The notes under the pieces: generated by a model | What the model saw: only the letters and a program-made list of their open reading frames with translations | What the model was told of the DNA's origin: nothing | Databases searched by the model: none | Translations under genes and position numbers: made by a program | Shown: positions 16,207-25,332 of the stretch, in pieces | Layout: every line of letters begins with the position of its first letter | Position numbering within the stretch: the stretch's first letter is position 1 | Assembly: GCF_002876705.1 (NCBI RefSeq) | Contig: NZ_MDAG01000025.1 | Span: 1-64,000, forward strand | Source of the DNA: Enterovibrio norvegicus_B | GTDB lineage: Bacteria; Pseudomonadota; Gammaproteobacteria; Enterobacterales; Vibrionaceae | Reading direction: 5' to 3' | Length of the DNA: 64,000 nt

Positions 16207-17837
16207 CACCCAGCGAAATTCGCCGTTTATACCAAATCACAAAAGTTCAGCTAAATTACGGTCTTGATGAGCTTTTACCAAAACAACCGATTACGCGTGG
16301 GCCTCACCTCATGCGAAAAATGCTGTTTTGGCTAAAAAATTGTCATGAAGACAAAGTGCTGGGCGAGCGCCTACGGTTGGCATTGCAAGAGCTCGGGCCG
16401 GTCTGGATAAAGTTCGGACAGATGATGTCAACGCGTCGAGATCTGTTTCCGCCAGCGATTGCTGACCAACTCGCCATGCTGCAAGACCAGGTTGCCCCAT
16501 TTGACGGCAAGTTGGCGAAATCGCAGATGGAAGAAGCGCTGGGTGGGCCGATTGAAACCTGGTTTGATGATTTTGATGAAACGCCCTTGGCATCTGCATC
16601 TATTGCGCAGGTGCACACCGCGATATTGAAAGAAAATGGTCGCGAGGTCGTGCTCAAAGTTATTCGCCCTGACATCCTTCCTGTTATTCAAGCCGACATT
16701 AATCTGATGTACCGTATGGCGCGCATCGTCGCCCGTTTCTTGCCAGAAGCGCGGCGTTTAAAGCCGGTCGAAGTGGTGCGTGAATACGAAAAAACACTGC
16801 TTGATGAGCTCGATTTGATGCGTGAAGCGGCCAATGCCATCCAGCTTCGTCGTAACTTCGAAAATGACCATATTCTCTATGTGCCGGAAGTCTTCAGTGA
16901 TTATTGCCGCACTCGATTGATGGTGTCAGAGCGCATCTATGGCATTCAAGTGTCAGACATGGAAGGCCTGAGAGAAAACGGAACCGATTTAAAACTCCTT
17001 GCTGAACGAGGCGTTCAGGTGTTTTTCACACAAGTTTTCCGTGATAGCTTCTTCCACGCTGACATGCACCCGGGCAATGTGTTCGTGTCTTACGACCACC
17101 CTGAAGACCCGCAATGGATTGGATTGGACTGTGGCATTGTTGGTACGTTAAACCGTGAAGACAAACGCTACCTTGCAGAGAATTTCTTGGCGTTTTTCAA
17201 TCGAGACTACCGTAAAGTCGCCGAACTGCACGTTGATTCAGGCTGGGTACCACATGACACCAATGTGGATGAGTTTGAATTTGCGATTCGCACCGTGTGT
17301 GAACCTATTTTCGAAAAGCCGCTGTGTGAGATTTCCTTCGGCCATGTGCTGTTGAACCTGTTTAACACCGCGCGTCGCTTTAATATGGAAGTGCAGCCAC
17401 AACTTGTCTTGTTGCAGAAAACCCTGTTGTATGTAGAAGGGCTAGGGCGTCAGCTTTATCCGCAGCTCGATTTGTGGGATACCGCCAAACCTTTCCTTGA
17501 AGACTGGATGTCTCGACAGCTAGGTCCAAAAGCGTTGATAAACGCAATTAAAGAAAAAGCACCATTTTGGGCTGAAAAACTGCCGGAGTTACCTGAACTT
17601 GTTTACGATAGCTTAAAGCAGGGACGTCAGGTAAACCAACGCATGGACGCTATGTACCAAGAGTTTATGCTGGCACGCCGACAGCATAACCGCGCTCGCT
17701 TCTTACTTGGGGTGGGTGCTACATTGCTCGTTACCTCTGCCATACTATATAGCAATCACGTGGATCTTCTCCCTCACGTTGCTGGTGGTACGGCATTGTT
17801 GAGTTGGTTATTCGCATGGCGAGCATTTAATAAATGA
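16203..17837 (+). CDS. ubiB: Ubiquinone biosynthesis atypical kinase/ATPase UbiB
   Basis: A 544-residue member of the ABC1/ADCK/UbiB family needed for ubiquinone synthesis. Seen: the KxGQ motif in VWIKFGQMMSTRRD (about residues 69-82), the Ala-rich loop LASASIAQVH, the kinase-like FFHADMHPGNVFV and GLDCGIVG, and two C-terminal membrane helices (about 500-540). It overlaps ubiJ by 4 bp and is followed 114 bp later by tatABC. Confidence 0.97.
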   Translation: MTPSEIRRLYQITKVQLNYGLDELLPKQPITRGPHLMRKMLFWLKNCHEDKVLGERLRLALQELGPVWIKFGQMMSTRRDLFPPAIADQLAMLQDQVAPFDGKLAKSQMEEALGGPIETWFDDFDETPLASASIAQVHTAILKENGREVVLKVIRPDILPVIQADINLMYRMARIVARFLPEARRLKPVEVVREYEKTLLDELDLMREAANAIQLRRNFENDHILYVPEVFSDYCRTRLMVSERIYGIQVSDMEGLRENGTDLKLLAERGVQVFFTQVFRDSFFHADMHPGNVFVSYDHPEDPQWIGLDCGIVGTLNREDKRYLAENFLAFFNRDYRKVAELHVDSGWVPHDTNVDEFEFAIRTVCEPIFEKPLCEISFGHVLLNLFNTARRFNMEVQPQLVLLQKTLLYVEGLGRQLYPQLDLWDTAKPFLEDWMSRQLGPKALINAIKEKAPFWAEKLPELPELVYDSLKQGRQVNQRMDAMYQEFMLARRQHNRARFLLGVGATLLVTSAILYSNHVDLLPHVAGGTALLSWLFAWRAFNK

Positions 17838-17951
17838 TTCCATTGTCCTATCAACGTGAAGTAGATTGGGGCATATCAAATAAGTTGTAACATTGAGCGC
17901 GTAGACTCCTGTTACTTTTTTTACACCACATAACGCAGAGGTAGCACTAGC

Positions 17952-18182
17952 ATGGGTGGTATTAGTATTTGGCAACTGCTGATTGTCGCAGTGATCGTAG
18001 TTCTTTTATTCGGAACGAAGAAATTGCGTAATATTGGCGGTGACCTCGGCTCAGCAGTGAAAGGCTTCAAAAAAGCCATGACTGACGACGAGAAAAAAGA
18101 CGCTGATTTCGTCCAGGAAAAACTGGAAGAGAAAGACAGCACTGCACAGAAAAGTGAAGCGAAAGACAAAGAGCAGGCATAA
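17952..18182 (+). CDS. tatA: Sec-independent translocase TatA
   Basis: The pore-forming subunit of twin-arginine translocation, which exports folded proteins. It has 76 residues: one membrane helix (about 4-20), the FGTKKLRNIGGDLGSAVKGFKK amphipathic helix, then an acidic tail. It is the first gene of tatABC; tatB begins 3 bp after its stop. Confidence 0.96.
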   Translation: MGGISIWQLLIVAVIVVLLFGTKKLRNIGGDLGSAVKGFKKAMTDDEKKDADFVQEKLEEKDSTAQKSEAKDKEQA

Positions 18183-18185
18183 TCC

Positions 18186-18554
18186 GTGTTTGATATCGGT
18201 TTTTGGGAGCTGATCCTGATCGCGGTTGTTGGTCTGGTGGTTCTCGGCCCTGAAAGGTTACCCGTGGCTATTCGTAATGTGTCTCGCTGGATTGGTGCGG
18301 CACGAAGAATGGCAGGGTCTGTGCGCGATGAACTTGAGCAAGAGCTCAAGATTCAAGAGTTGCAAGATAACCTGAAAAAAGCCGAGCAGATGGGAATGCA
18401 AAACCTGTCACCGGATCTACAGCAGTCTGTTGATGAGCTAAAAAAAGCAGCTGAAGACGTGCAGCGACCTTATGAAAATAAGAACGCAGGTGAACCTATC
18501 GCCAACACCGATTCTGCTCCTGCTTCCAGCCCAGCCAAAGATAAAACCGAATAA
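18186..18554 (+). CDS. tatB: Sec-independent translocase TatB
   Basis: The TatB subunit, which with TatC recognises twin-arginine signals. The GTG start at 18186 gives MFDIGFWELILI, the family start. There is one membrane helix, the GPERLPVAI hinge and an amphipathic helix, then an alanine/proline-rich tail ending at residue 122. tatC starts 38 bp later. Confidence 0.96.
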   Translation: MFDIGFWELILIAVVGLVVLGPERLPVAIRNVSRWIGAARRMAGSVRDELEQELKIQELQDNLKKAEQMGMQNLSPDLQQSVDELKKAAEDVQRPYENKNAGEPIANTDSAPASSPAKDKTE

Positions 18555-18592
18555 CGGTTTTTGGTCGGGCTCCAGTTTTTTGTCGAGAAACT

Positions 18593-19351
18593 ATGTCATC
18601 TGTAGAAGATACCCAACCGCTCATTAGTCATCTTGTCGAACTAAGAGATCGCCTGTTACGTGCTTTGTTGGCCGTGCTGGTGGTTTTTTTAGGTCTGGTG
18701 TATTTCGCCAACGACATTTACACCTTTATTTCTGCGCCGTTGGTCGATCGCTTGCCGGAAGGCACCAGCATGATTGCAACAGATGTGGCATCGCCCTTCT
18801 TTACGCCAATCAAATTAACGCTGGTGGTATCGGTATTCGTTGCGGTTCCAATGATCTTGTATCAAGTGTGGGCGTTTGTCGCGCCAGGCTTATACAAGCA
18901 TGAGAAGCGCTTGATCATGCCTTTGTTAGCGTCGAGCTCACTGCTGTTTTACTGCGGCGTGTCTTTTGCTTACTTCGTTGTGTTCCCGCTGGTGTTTGGC
19001 TTCTTTACGTCAATTGCCCCCGTGGATGTCGAAATTGCCACTGACATTGCGAGCTATCTGGATTTTATCTTGGCCCTGTTCATGGCCTTTGGTATCGCGT
19101 TTGAAATCCCTGTTGCCATCATTTTGTTGGTGTGGACAGGCGCGGTAGATCCAGATGAATTACGCACTAAGCGCCCTTACATCATTGTTGCGGCATTCGT
19201 GGTGGGCATGTTCCTCACGCCGCCAGACATCATTTCGCAAACATTATTGGCGATTCCAATGTGTTTTCTGTTTGAAGTCGGTTTGTTCTTCTCTCGCTTT
19301 TACAAGCCACGTGAAGACCTCAATGAAGAAGAAAGTGAAGGCCAGAACTAA
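18593..19351 (+). CDS. tatC: Sec-independent translocase TatC
   Basis: The polytopic TatC receptor for twin-arginine signal peptides: 252 residues with six helices. Conserved features are the N-terminal PLISHLVELRDRLLRA, VWAFVAPGLYKHEKR and FGIAFEIPVAIILLV. It ends the tatABC operon and is followed by tatD. Confidence 0.97.
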   Translation: MSSVEDTQPLISHLVELRDRLLRALLAVLVVFLGLVYFANDIYTFISAPLVDRLPEGTSMIATDVASPFFTPIKLTLVVSVFVAVPMILYQVWAFVAPGLYKHEKRLIMPLLASSSLLFYCGVSFAYFVVFPLVFGFFTSIAPVDVEIATDIASYLDFILALFMAFGIAFEIPVAIILLVWTGAVDPDELRTKRPYIIVAAFVVGMFLTPPDIISQTLLAIPMCFLFEVGLFFSRFYKPREDLNEEESEGQN

Positions 19352-19463
19352 GCGTTTTCAATCCCTAAAAGCCAGTTTTATACTGGCTTTTTCTTTATCT
19401 GTTGCCATGAAGTTTCACCACGACATTGCCGCCGACACCACGTTTGAATAAAGGACATACACA

Positions 19464-20243
19464 GTGATTGATATTGGAGTGAACCTCACCAGCAGCCAAT
19501 TTGATGCCGATCGAGAAGAGGTTGTCCTTCGTTCTCAAGAGGCCGGTATCACAGCCATGGTGCTGACGGGGACTGATCTTGAATCTAGCCCTGCTGCTGC
19601 GAAGCTTGCGGAGCAATATCCGGGATTTGCGTATTCCACCGCTGGCGTCCATCCTCATGATGCAAAAAGCGTGGAGGACCTATCGTTACCGAGCATTCGA
19701 GAATTAGCATCCTTGCCCCATGTTGTGGCTGTCGGTGAATGTGGATTAGATTTTAATCGCGACTTTTCACCAAGACCGCAGCAAGAAGCTGTCTTTGAAG
19801 CGCACTTGGCATTGGCTGCAGAACTTAACATGCCCGTTTTTCTGCACTGTCGTGATGCTCACGCGCGTTTCATGGCCATTCTCTCGCCGTGGATAAGCAA
19901 ACTGCCGGGCGCTGTTCTACATTGTTTTACGGGCTCAGAAGACGAGTTGAAAGCGTGTCTTGAGCTGGGCTTACACATTGGCATCACCGGGTGGGTGTGT
20001 GATGAACGACGCGGGCAAGCGCTACGTGAAATTGTGCCTTTGATTCCTGATGACCGCTTGATGATTGAAACCGATGCGCCGTATTTGCTGCCGCGCGATC
20101 TCTCACCAAAGCCGAAATCTCGTCGTAACGAGCCATGTTATTTGCCGCATATCGCCAACGAGATCGCGACATTGCGTCAGCAGGACACTGAGCAGTTGAT
20201 CACAATAACCACACAGAACAGTCGTCGATTCTTCAGACTGTAA
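19464..20243 (+). CDS. tatD: 3'-5' ssDNA/RNA exonuclease TatD
   Basis: A TatD-family metal-dependent nuclease of 259 residues. The GTG start at 19464 gives MIDIGVNLTSSQF, the E. coli start. STAGVHPHDA, GECGLDFNRDFS, VFLHCRDAH, LHCFTGS and ETDAPYLLPRDL carry the metal ligands. Although next to tatABC, TatD is not needed for export; it has been linked to 3'-5' nuclease activity and oxidative DNA repair. Confidence 0.96.
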   Translation: MIDIGVNLTSSQFDADREEVVLRSQEAGITAMVLTGTDLESSPAAAKLAEQYPGFAYSTAGVHPHDAKSVEDLSLPSIRELASLPHVVAVGECGLDFNRDFSPRPQQEAVFEAHLALAAELNMPVFLHCRDAHARFMAILSPWISKLPGAVLHCFTGSEDELKACLELGLHIGITGWVCDERRGQALREIVPLIPDDRLMIETDAPYLLPRDLSPKPKSRRNEPCYLPHIANEIATLRQQDTEQLITITTQNSRRFFRL

Positions 20244-20285
20244 GCGCTATCATGCGTTCAAAGCATTTGGATTAAGGAGGATGCC

Positions 20286-21341
20286 ATGACTGTATCCACT
20301 CAGGGCGCGTTTCCGGCCCGTCGTATGCGCCGACTGCGCAAGCATGACTTTAGCCGCCGTTTGATGGCTGAAAACCAACTTTCCGCGAGCGATCTGATTT
20401 ACCCAATGTTCATTTTGATGGGAAAAAACCGTCGCGAGAGCATTGAATCCATGCCCGGCATCGAGCGTCTGTCTATCGACCTGATGCTGTATGAAGCAGA
20501 GTATTTGGCAACTTTGGGTGTGCCAGCAATTGCGCTGTTCCCCGTTGTACCAAAAGAATTTAAATCAACAGATGCTAACGAAGCACATAACCCAGAAGGT
20601 CTTGTGCAACGTGCTGTGCGTTTGCTGAAAGAGCACGTGCCACAAATGGGCGTGATCACGGATGTGGCGCTCGACCCGTACACTTTATCTGGTCAGGATG
20701 GTCTGACGGATGAAGGCGGCTACGTGTTGAATGATGAAACCGCAGAAGTACTGATTCAGCAGGCGCTGTCTCATGCTGAAGCGGGAGCTGATATTGTCGC
20801 ACCGTCAGACATGATGGATGGTCGTATCGGTGCTATCCGCGAAGCGCTTGAAGAGGCGGGTTACATTCACACCCAAATCATGGCGTATTCTGCCAAGTAT
20901 GCGTCTGCTTACTACGGTCCTTTCCGTGATGCCGTCGGTTCAGCGGCAAATCTGAAAGGGGGCAACAAGAAAACCTATCAGATGGATCCTGCAAACAGCG
21001 ATGAAGCCATTCACGAAGTGGCCATGGACATTAACGAAGGTGCGGACATGGTCATGGTGAAACCGGGCATGCCATATCTGGATGTGGTTCGTCGCGTGAA
21101 GAGCGAGCTGAAAGTGCCGACGTTTGCTTACCAAGTGTCTGGTGAGTATGCGATGCACAAAGCCGCGGCACAAAACGGCTGGTTGAACGAGCGTGAGACC
21201 GTCATGGAATCACTCATGTGCTTCAAGCGTGCAGGCGCAGACGGCATCTTGACCTACTTTGCCAAAGACGTGGCGCGCTGGCTAGCGGAAGACCAACAAA
21301 TGGACATTCCCGCCCTGCCTAATCAGGACAGTGCTGAGTAG
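20286..21341 (+). CDS. hemB: Delta-aminolevulinic acid dehydratase HemB
   Basis: Porphobilinogen synthase condenses two 5-aminolevulinate molecules, the second common step of haem synthesis. The 351-residue product has the Schiff-base lysine Lys204 in YSAKYAS and Lys259 in MVMVKPGMPY. The zinc-cysteine stretch of E. coli-type enzymes is replaced by DVALDPYTLSGQDG, lacking those cysteines, so this looks like a Mg-dependent, zinc-independent form. The start has AAGGAGG just upstream. Confidence 0.97.
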   Translation: MTVSTQGAFPARRMRRLRKHDFSRRLMAENQLSASDLIYPMFILMGKNRRESIESMPGIERLSIDLMLYEAEYLATLGVPAIALFPVVPKEFKSTDANEAHNPEGLVQRAVRLLKEHVPQMGVITDVALDPYTLSGQDGLTDEGGYVLNDETAEVLIQQALSHAEAGADIVAPSDMMDGRIGAIREALEEAGYIHTQIMAYSAKYASAYYGPFRDAVGSAANLKGGNKKTYQMDPANSDEAIHEVAMDINEGADMVMVKPGMPYLDVVRRVKSELKVPTFAYQVSGEYAMHKAAAQNGWLNERETVMESLMCFKRAGADGILTYFAKDVARWLAEDQQMDIPALPNQDSAE

Positions 21342-21365
21342 TGCTTCTCGCCCTCCAAAGACAAA

Positions 21366-21389
21366 ATGCCAGCTTACGCTGGCATTTTT
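21366..21389 (+). terminator. hemB terminator
   Basis: A perfect 8-bp stem ATGCCAGC/GCTGGCAT with loop TTAC, followed by a T run, 24 bp after the hemB stop. Confidence 0.88.
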
Positions 21390-21405
21390 CATTCTGGGAT
21401 GCATC

Positions 21406-21447
21406 TTTCTCGTTTCTCGTTTCTCGTTTCTCGTTTCTCGTTTCTCG
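21406..21447. repeat. Six perfect tandem copies of TTTCTCG
   Basis: Six head-to-tail 7-bp units, without a mismatch, fill the gap between the hemB terminator and the asnC stop codon (asnC is on the other strand, ending at 21450). A 7-mer array can gain or lose copies by slippage. It lies in the 3' untranslated region of asnC, so copy number could alter transcript ends but not a reading frame. Confidence 0.95.
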
Positions 21448-21449
21448 GC

Positions 21450-21911
21450 TTAAGGTGCCACATTCCGTTTGATGGGGTTTTGCAGCGAGATCAGCGTTTC
21501 GGTGGATTGCACTTCATCGATGGCTTGTAGCTTGTCGATCAGCACATACTGCAGTTCTTCAATGGAACGGCACATCAGTTTAACGAAGATGTTGTAGGCC
21601 CCTGTCGTGTAATAGGCTTCAACCACTTCATCCAATTGCTGCAGTTTTTCAATGGCTGAGTGGTAATCGCGAGCGGCGTAGAGGTTGATGCCAATAAAAC
21701 AACATACGTCATAGCCGAGCGCCTTGGTGTTCACCAACACTTCGGTCCCCGTGATAATGCCTGCGGCTTTCATTTTTTCGACGCGAACATGCACTGTGGC
21801 AGGGCTAACGGAAAAGCGTTTACCCATCTCCGCGTAAGGGACTTTTGCATCGCTCATCAAGGTGTGAAGTATCTGACGATCTAAATCATCTAACTTAACA
21901 ATTTCATTCAT
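21450..21911 (-). CDS. asnC: Transcriptional regulator AsnC
   Basis: An Lrp/AsnC-family regulator of 153 residues that closely matches E. coli AsnC: LDDLDRQILHTLMSDAKVPYAEM, helix-turn-helix VSPATVHVRVEKMKAAGIITG, then the RAM effector domain with DEVVEAYYTTGAYNIFVKLM and a C-terminal STETLISLQNP. ATG 21911 begins the family start MNEIVKLDD; the longer frame to 21965 is unlikely. In E. coli asnC is divergent from asnA; here it is divergent from a c-di-GMP enzyme gene. Confidence 0.94.
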   Translation of the reverse strand: MNEIVKLDDLDRQILHTLMSDAKVPYAEMGKRFSVSPATVHVRVEKMKAAGIITGTEVLVNTKALGYDVCCFIGINLYAARDYHSAIEKLQQLDEVVEAYYTTGAYNIFVKLMCRSIEELQYVLIDKLQAIDEVQSTETLISLQNPIKRNVAP

Positions 21912-22008
21912 TGGTATCGCTAAACTCCATGTTACCCGCAGTTTTCGTGCATGAAACTTGACCACTTCATTGTCTAGCCAATACGGTGTACTGACATTTC
22001 ACACAGTG

Positions 22009-25000
22009 ATGAAATCATCCAAATCCATTTTTATGCATCAGATAATTAAGTGTTTTTTTCTACTCGTATTGATGCTGAAAAGCAGCCTTCTGTTGGCTGC
22101 TGATCAGGTCCTTGCCATACATTCTTATCACCCTGATTTTTTCTGGACGGAATCGCTCGTCAAAGGGATAGAAAAGGGGGTTGAAGGGCAGGACATTGTG
22201 GTTGAACACACGTATCTTGATACAAAACGCATTCAAACACCCGACTACCTTTCGCAACTTAAACAACTTTATCAGTCTCGCCTACAAGATCACCACTACG
22301 ACGCGATATTAACCACAGATAATGTTGCGATGTGGTTAGTGGATGAACTCGGCGACACCTTAGGGGATACCCCTGTCATCTTTTCTGGCCTGAATATTGA
22401 TACCGCACAATCCTTTGAAAGAATCCCACGTTTAAGCGGTGTGAAAGAACTGGTCAATGTCCCTGATAACATTGCCTTGATAAAGACCCTTCATCCCGAC
22501 ACGAAACGTGTTTGGGTTGCATTAGATGATGGCTATTCAAGCAATCAATATTGGAATGCCATTGAAGAACAGCTCGATGGCGTGCCAACGTTGGATGTGA
22601 CAGTAAATCGTCTTCACAACATGCGATTTGATGAACTTGTGACACGGATATCGACCCTAGAAGCAGGTGATGTGGTGTTTTTTGTCTCGTATTTTAAAGA
22701 TGCGAGCGGCGCGTTTATGGAGCACAAAGATTTGTTGCGCCAAATATCAGCCACCTCATTAGTACCAATCTACGGCGCGAGTAGCTTCATGCTGCCTTAC
22801 GGGGTGATTGGCGGCATCATGGTGGACGGTGAGTATCATGGCGAGGTGCAGGCCTCTTTGTTAGGAGATGCACTGAATAAATACAACATGCCTACTGTTA
22901 TCGACGATGCAAACCAACTGATGTTCCAATACGATACCGCTAAGCGCAATGCGATTGATATATCCCAATTTTCTGACGCTATCGTTGTTGATCGTCCTCC
23001 CTCTTTCTGGGTCTCGAACCAAGATGCGGTAATGAGCAGCTTAGCGATCATGTTCGTCTCGGGCGTGATCATCGCCATGCTGACCAAGCAGATGAATAAA
23101 CAACGACAAAGCGAGCGCGCATTGGCGCAAAGCCGTGCCTTGTTTAAAGGGGTGTTTGACCAAAGCCACCAATATATCGCCATGTTGGATTATCGCGGGC
23201 GCGTCGTTTCAGCAAACAGTGCATTTCAATTCTTATTCCCTGACATGTTGTCGCGCGAAATGCTGCCGATCTGGCGTTGGTCTGATTGGCTTAGTTCAGA
23301 CCGCTTAAAACTGCACATTGAGTCCTTGATTGAAGGACAAACCAGTCGCTTTGAAATCTGCATAATTTCTGAAGAGCAAAACGAAATCATTCTGGATGTT
23401 GCGCTCAAGGCGTTGCCTGATCACAGCCATGCGGATGCGCAAATTCTGTTTGAAGCCCGTGATATCAGCCAGCGCAAAAATGCCGAGCAAAAGCTGCAGC
23501 GTAGCGAAGTGGAATATCGCATGCTCTATGAGCAACAGCCCGTGATGTTGCTGACCATCGACCAACAGTCTCGCATTCAGTCCGTTAATCAGTGTGCATC
23601 TGAGTGGCTTGGCTTTTCCAAGCGTCATATGCTCGGACATAAAGTGACGGAGTTCTATGCCGATGAAAGTTTGCCGCCGCAATCTCTTGTGAGTGAAAAT
23701 AATCGTGAACGCTTTGGCATTTGGCGACGCGATATTCGTTATGTCACCAGTGATGGGCAAGAGCGCTGGATACGCGAAAGTGTGCGTTCAACGCAAGTGA
23801 AATCACAGTTGCTTCTGGTGGGTGAGGACATCACCGAAAACCGCCGCATGGAATCGCAGCTTCGTTATCAAGCACAGCATGACTTCCTGACAGGGCTGCT
23901 TAACCGCACCTATTTTGAAATGCGCCTCGTGGATGCGCTGCAAGAATCGGCAGACACCGAATCGGTGCATGCCTTGTTCTACATCGACCTTGATCAGTTC
24001 CGCGTCATTAATGACACCGTGGGTCACGAAGCTGGCGATGAGGCTCTCAAACAAACGGGTCAGGTGCTTCGTAGCATCTTGCCTCATGGTGCGACGTTAG
24101 CGCGTCTTGGTGGTGATGAGTTTGCGGTAATTTGTTACCACTGCAATGAAGTAGCGGCCTTGGCGCAAGGCGAGAAAATTCTCGACTCGTTGAGTGGTAT
24201 GGATTTCTACTGGGACAACACGCGCCTCGCGTTAGGGTGTTCTGTCGGGATCAGGTTGCTGGATAAAACCGCAGGTACGCCACAGCAAGTGCACGCACAG
24301 GTCGACACGGCGTGTTACGCCGCTAAGCATGATGGCCGAAGCCGAATGCACCTTTATCGCCCTGATGACCAAGAGCTTCGCCGTCATGAGCGCGAAATGG
24401 CCTTTGTAAACAAAATCTACGCAGCGCTCGCAGAAGACAGGCTTGAGGTTTATGCCCAACCGATTGTGAGCGTGAGTTCAAGGCTGAAGGAAAAAATGTA
24501 TTTCGAAGTCTTGGTGCGTATGCGCGATGAAGACGGTAACCATGTGGCTCCGGGGCAATTCATTCCTGCTGCTGAGCGCTACAACATGGCGCACTTGATT
24601 GATAAGCGCGTGATTGAAAAAACCTTGGGTTGGTTTGAAGCCCATCCCGTCTTTGTTGACGAAATCGCCATGATTTCAGTGAACTTATCCGGTCGCTCTA
24701 TGAGCGATCAAAGCTTTATCACCTTCCTGCTCGATGCGCTGCAAAACAGCGTCTTGCCAAGCAATCGTGTTTGTTTGGAGATTACAGAAACAGCGGCCAT
24801 CGGTAATTTATCTGATGCGATAGAGTTGTTCACCAAACTCAAAGCGTTGGGATGCACCATTGCGTTGGATGATTTCGGCTCAGGGCTTTCCTCTTTCGGT
24901 TATCTCAAACGCTTACCTGTCGACATCATTAAAATTGATGGTCTGTTTGTGAAAGACATCGTGGATGATGAAACAGATTACGTCATGGTGCGGGCTATCC

Positions 25001-25185
25001 ATCAACTTGCTAGCCAAATGGGTAAAAAGACAGTGGCGGAATTTGTCGAGAACGAAGCCATTTTGACGCGCCTCAAATCGCTCGGCGTGGATTACGCCCA
25101 GGGCTATCACTTCAGTATTCCTAAGCCGATGCAGCATTTGATTGAAGATCATGTGGGCATTCATTTGGATGTATCGACAAGCTAA
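22009..25185 (+). CDS. Membrane sensor with ABC-substrate-binding, PAS, GGDEF and EAL domains
   Basis: A 1058-residue c-di-GMP protein. An N-terminal signal/anchor helix (about 10-31) is followed by a periplasmic ABC-substrate-binding-like sensor (about 32-325), a membrane helix near 342-360, two PAS-like domains (about 375-620), GGDEF and EAL. GGDEF is intact (ARLGGDEFAVICY), so cyclase activity is expected. The EAL signature reads EVL, but the other phosphodiesterase residues are kept: NLSG, EITETAA, DDFGSG, KIDG, FVENEAI and QGYHF. It is probably bifunctional. ATG 22009 lacks a clear ribosome binding site; 22033 is an alternative. Ligand unknown. Confidence 0.88.
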   Translation: MKSSKSIFMHQIIKCFFLLVLMLKSSLLLAADQVLAIHSYHPDFFWTESLVKGIEKGVEGQDIVVEHTYLDTKRIQTPDYLSQLKQLYQSRLQDHHYDAILTTDNVAMWLVDELGDTLGDTPVIFSGLNIDTAQSFERIPRLSGVKELVNVPDNIALIKTLHPDTKRVWVALDDGYSSNQYWNAIEEQLDGVPTLDVTVNRLHNMRFDELVTRISTLEAGDVVFFVSYFKDASGAFMEHKDLLRQISATSLVPIYGASSFMLPYGVIGGIMVDGEYHGEVQASLLGDALNKYNMPTVIDDANQLMFQYDTAKRNAIDISQFSDAIVVDRPPSFWVSNQDAVMSSLAIMFVSGVIIAMLTKQMNKQRQSERALAQSRALFKGVFDQSHQYIAMLDYRGRVVSANSAFQFLFPDMLSREMLPIWRWSDWLSSDRLKLHIESLIEGQTSRFEICIISEEQNEIILDVALKALPDHSHADAQILFEARDISQRKNAEQKLQRSEVEYRMLYEQQPVMLLTIDQQSRIQSVNQCASEWLGFSKRHMLGHKVTEFYADESLPPQSLVSENNRERFGIWRRDIRYVTSDGQERWIRESVRSTQVKSQLLLVGEDITENRRMESQLRYQAQHDFLTGLLNRTYFEMRLVDALQESADTESVHALFYIDLDQFRVINDTVGHEAGDEALKQTGQVLRSILPHGATLARLGGDEFAVICYHCNEVAALAQGEKILDSLSGMDFYWDNTRLALGCSVGIRLLDKTAGTPQQVHAQVDTACYAAKHDGRSRMHLYRPDDQELRRHEREMAFVNKIYAALAEDRLEVYAQPIVSVSSRLKEKMYFEVLVRMRDEDGNHVAPGQFIPAAERYNMAHLIDKRVIEKTLGWFEAHPVFVDEIAMISVNLSGRSMSDQSFITFLLDALQNSVLPSNRVCLEITETAAIGNLSDAIELFTKLKALGCTIALDDFGSGLSSFGYLKRLPVDIIKIDGLFVKDIVDDETDYVMVRAIHQLASQMGKKTVAEFVENEAILTRLKSLGVDYAQGYHFSIPKPMQHLIEDHVGIHLDVSTS

Positions 25186-25211
25186 GGCTATGACCTTGGG
25201 TTTGTTTCTTA

Positions 25212-25237
25212 AAAAGCAGCTTATGAGCTGCTTTTTT
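25212..25237 (+). terminator. Terminator after the GGDEF/EAL gene
   Basis: A 7-bp stem AGCAGCT/AGCTGCT with loop TATG, flanked by A and T runs, 27 bp after the stop codon. Confidence 0.85.
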
Positions 25238-25332
25238 CATGGGCTTATTCACGGTGGTGTGGCGCGTTTTTGCTCTGTGTTCCTTGTATGAGCCTGATAT
25301 ACTCGCCGAGATTACTTTTCCGGAGAGTTCAG

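Noticed and set aside
21406..21447. CRISPR array
   Set aside because: Units are 7 bp with no spacers; it is a simple tandem repeat and no cas genes are present.
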